Part shown: positions 59,783 to 60,193 of the stretch, piece after piece
How the letters are laid out: each line of letters opens with the position of its first letter
Position numbering within the stretch: position 1 is the first letter of the stretch
Assembly: GCA_001896885.1 (NCBI GenBank)
Contig: MKRJ01000043.1
Span: forward strand, 1-60,193
Direction of reading: 5' to 3'
DNA from: Rhizobiales bacterium 65-79
Lineage (GTDB): Bacteria > Pseudomonadota > Alphaproteobacteria > Rhizobiales > Rhizobiaceae
DNA: 60,193 nt
Notes under the pieces: generated by a model
What the model was told of the DNA's origin: nothing
The model's database searches: none
What the model saw: the letters and a program-made list of their open reading frames with translations, nothing else
Translations under genes and position numbers: made by a program

Positions 59783-59809
59783 CTGAGACAGCTTGACTGT
59801 TCAGATAAG
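59783..59809 (-). repeat. Right terminal inverted repeat
   Basis: Read on the minus strand it begins CTTATC (59804-59809) and ends CTGTCTCAG (59783-59791), matching the left end in the two outer blocks. DUF932 coding resumes 3 bases outside. The 59577-59782 stretch between the last gene and this repeat shows no gene. Confidence 0.72.
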
Positions 59810-59811
59810 TC

Positions 59812-60193
59812 GCCGAGCAGATCAAGGCGCTCGAAACCGATAACGGCCGCATCGAGCTGCGCGCCGTGACCGGCCCCGACTATGGCCGGATCTACGACCA
59901 TGAGTTGGTCGAGGCGGTGCAGCGGATCGCCGGCAACGGCACGGGCGATACGAGATGGAAGGTGCCCGGCGTACTCGATTGGTCGACGGGCGTCTACAAT
60001 CCCCGCGTCGACATCACCAAGGACACGACGACGCTCTATGCGTCCGACCGCGATGTGTTCCTCTTCCTCGTCGACGATCTCAACCCCATTGAGGCCGGTC
60101 GGCTCCCTGATGGCTCGCCCGACCTCTATTTCCGCGGCTTTTATTGCTGGAATTCCGAAGTCGGCGCGAAGACGCTCGGCATGGCGAGCTTCT
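59812..60193 (+). pseudogene. DUF932 gene, distal fragment (runs off window)
   Basis: Coding resumes with GCC-GAG-CAG and runs open to the window edge (127 residues). Segments such as GPDYGRIYDHELVEAVQRIAG, RWKVPGVLDWSTGVYNP and YFRGFYCWNSEVGAKT are highly typical of DUF932. It continues directly from the N-terminal fragment ending LTSHRA at 47091. It has no start of its own and is separated from the first half by the transposon. Confidence 0.87.

Larger units (their letters stand above)
47091..59809 (+). mobile_element. 12.7-kb mercury-resistance transposon with recombinase trio
   Basis: The boundaries are inferred from the split DUF932 gene: its reading is lost at 47091 and regained at 59812. 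The outermost bases on both sides are CTTATC in inverted orientation, and a second shared block CTGTCTCAG lies about 20 bases inside each end. The contents are three tyrosine recombinases, a TnpC-like protein, ArdC, and the mer operon. The module resembles recombinase-in-trio (RIT) elements, which have inverted-repeat ends, and the three-gene machinery of Tn554. No DDE transposase is present. Confidence 0.82.

Noticed and set aside
1-60193. CRISPR arrays
   Set aside because: No series of regularly spaced direct repeats was seen anywhere in the window.

Overview
The window is GC-rich DNA from an alphaproteobacterium, most likely a member of the Hyphomicrobiales (Rhizobiales). This is supported by the rpmH-rnpA-yidC-engB housekeeping block, the imp-like type VI secretion genes, short palindromic repeats of rhizobial type, and a DUF932 gene next to a tRNA-Arg. 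Coding is dense and most operons have overlapping stop and start codons.

Region 1 (1-21 kb) is a type VI secretion system (T6SS) cluster. tssC (5' end outside the window), a second tssC paralogue and tssE run rightward. A long leftward block carries a Ser/Thr kinase, a methyltransferase with a regulatory domain, tssG, tssF, full-length tssM, a second short TssM-like gene, an OmpA-tailed tssL, tssK, lipoprotein tssJ, an FHA protein, a zinc-ribbon methyltransferase, PAAR, and a fusion of an apparently dead SpoIIE-type phosphatase domain with an RsbW-type kinase. A divergent STAS protein is the likely partner of that fusion. tssA, tssB, hcp, clpV and vgrG are not seen and may lie to the left.

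Region 2 (21-26 kb) is an envelope-signalling cassette: a TPR/beta-barrel protein, a FecR-domain secreted protein and a CHASE2 class III nucleotide cyclase.

Region 3 (26-46 kb) is ordinary chromosome. It holds a TTC38-like TPR protein, an aldose-1-epimerase-like protein, a BtuF-like protein, an ECF sigma/anti-sigma pair with fasciclin and MsrB genes, an EmrAB-type pump with a divergent TetR regulator and visible operators, engB, an acetyltransferase, yidC, rnpA, rpmH, and a TVP38/flavin disulfide reductase/histidine kinase operon. Palindromic repeats lie between several genes.

Region 4 (46.2 kb to the end) is nested mobile DNA. It begins at the 3' end of tRNA-Arg(ACG). A DUF932 gene is cut in two: its N-terminal part lies at 46.68-47.09 kb and its next segment resumes at 59.81 kb in coding register. 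Between them is a 12.7-kb element with short terminal inverted repeats. It carries three overlapping tyrosine recombinases plus a TnpC-like coiled-coil protein (a recombinase-in-trio/Tn554-like module), an ArdC antirestriction protein, and a mercury-resistance set (merR, merT, merP, merF, a merB-merA fusion and a second disulfide reductase). The middle recombinase has a frameshift in a run of eight C. Organomercury lysis and Hg(II) reduction are encoded in one polypeptide.
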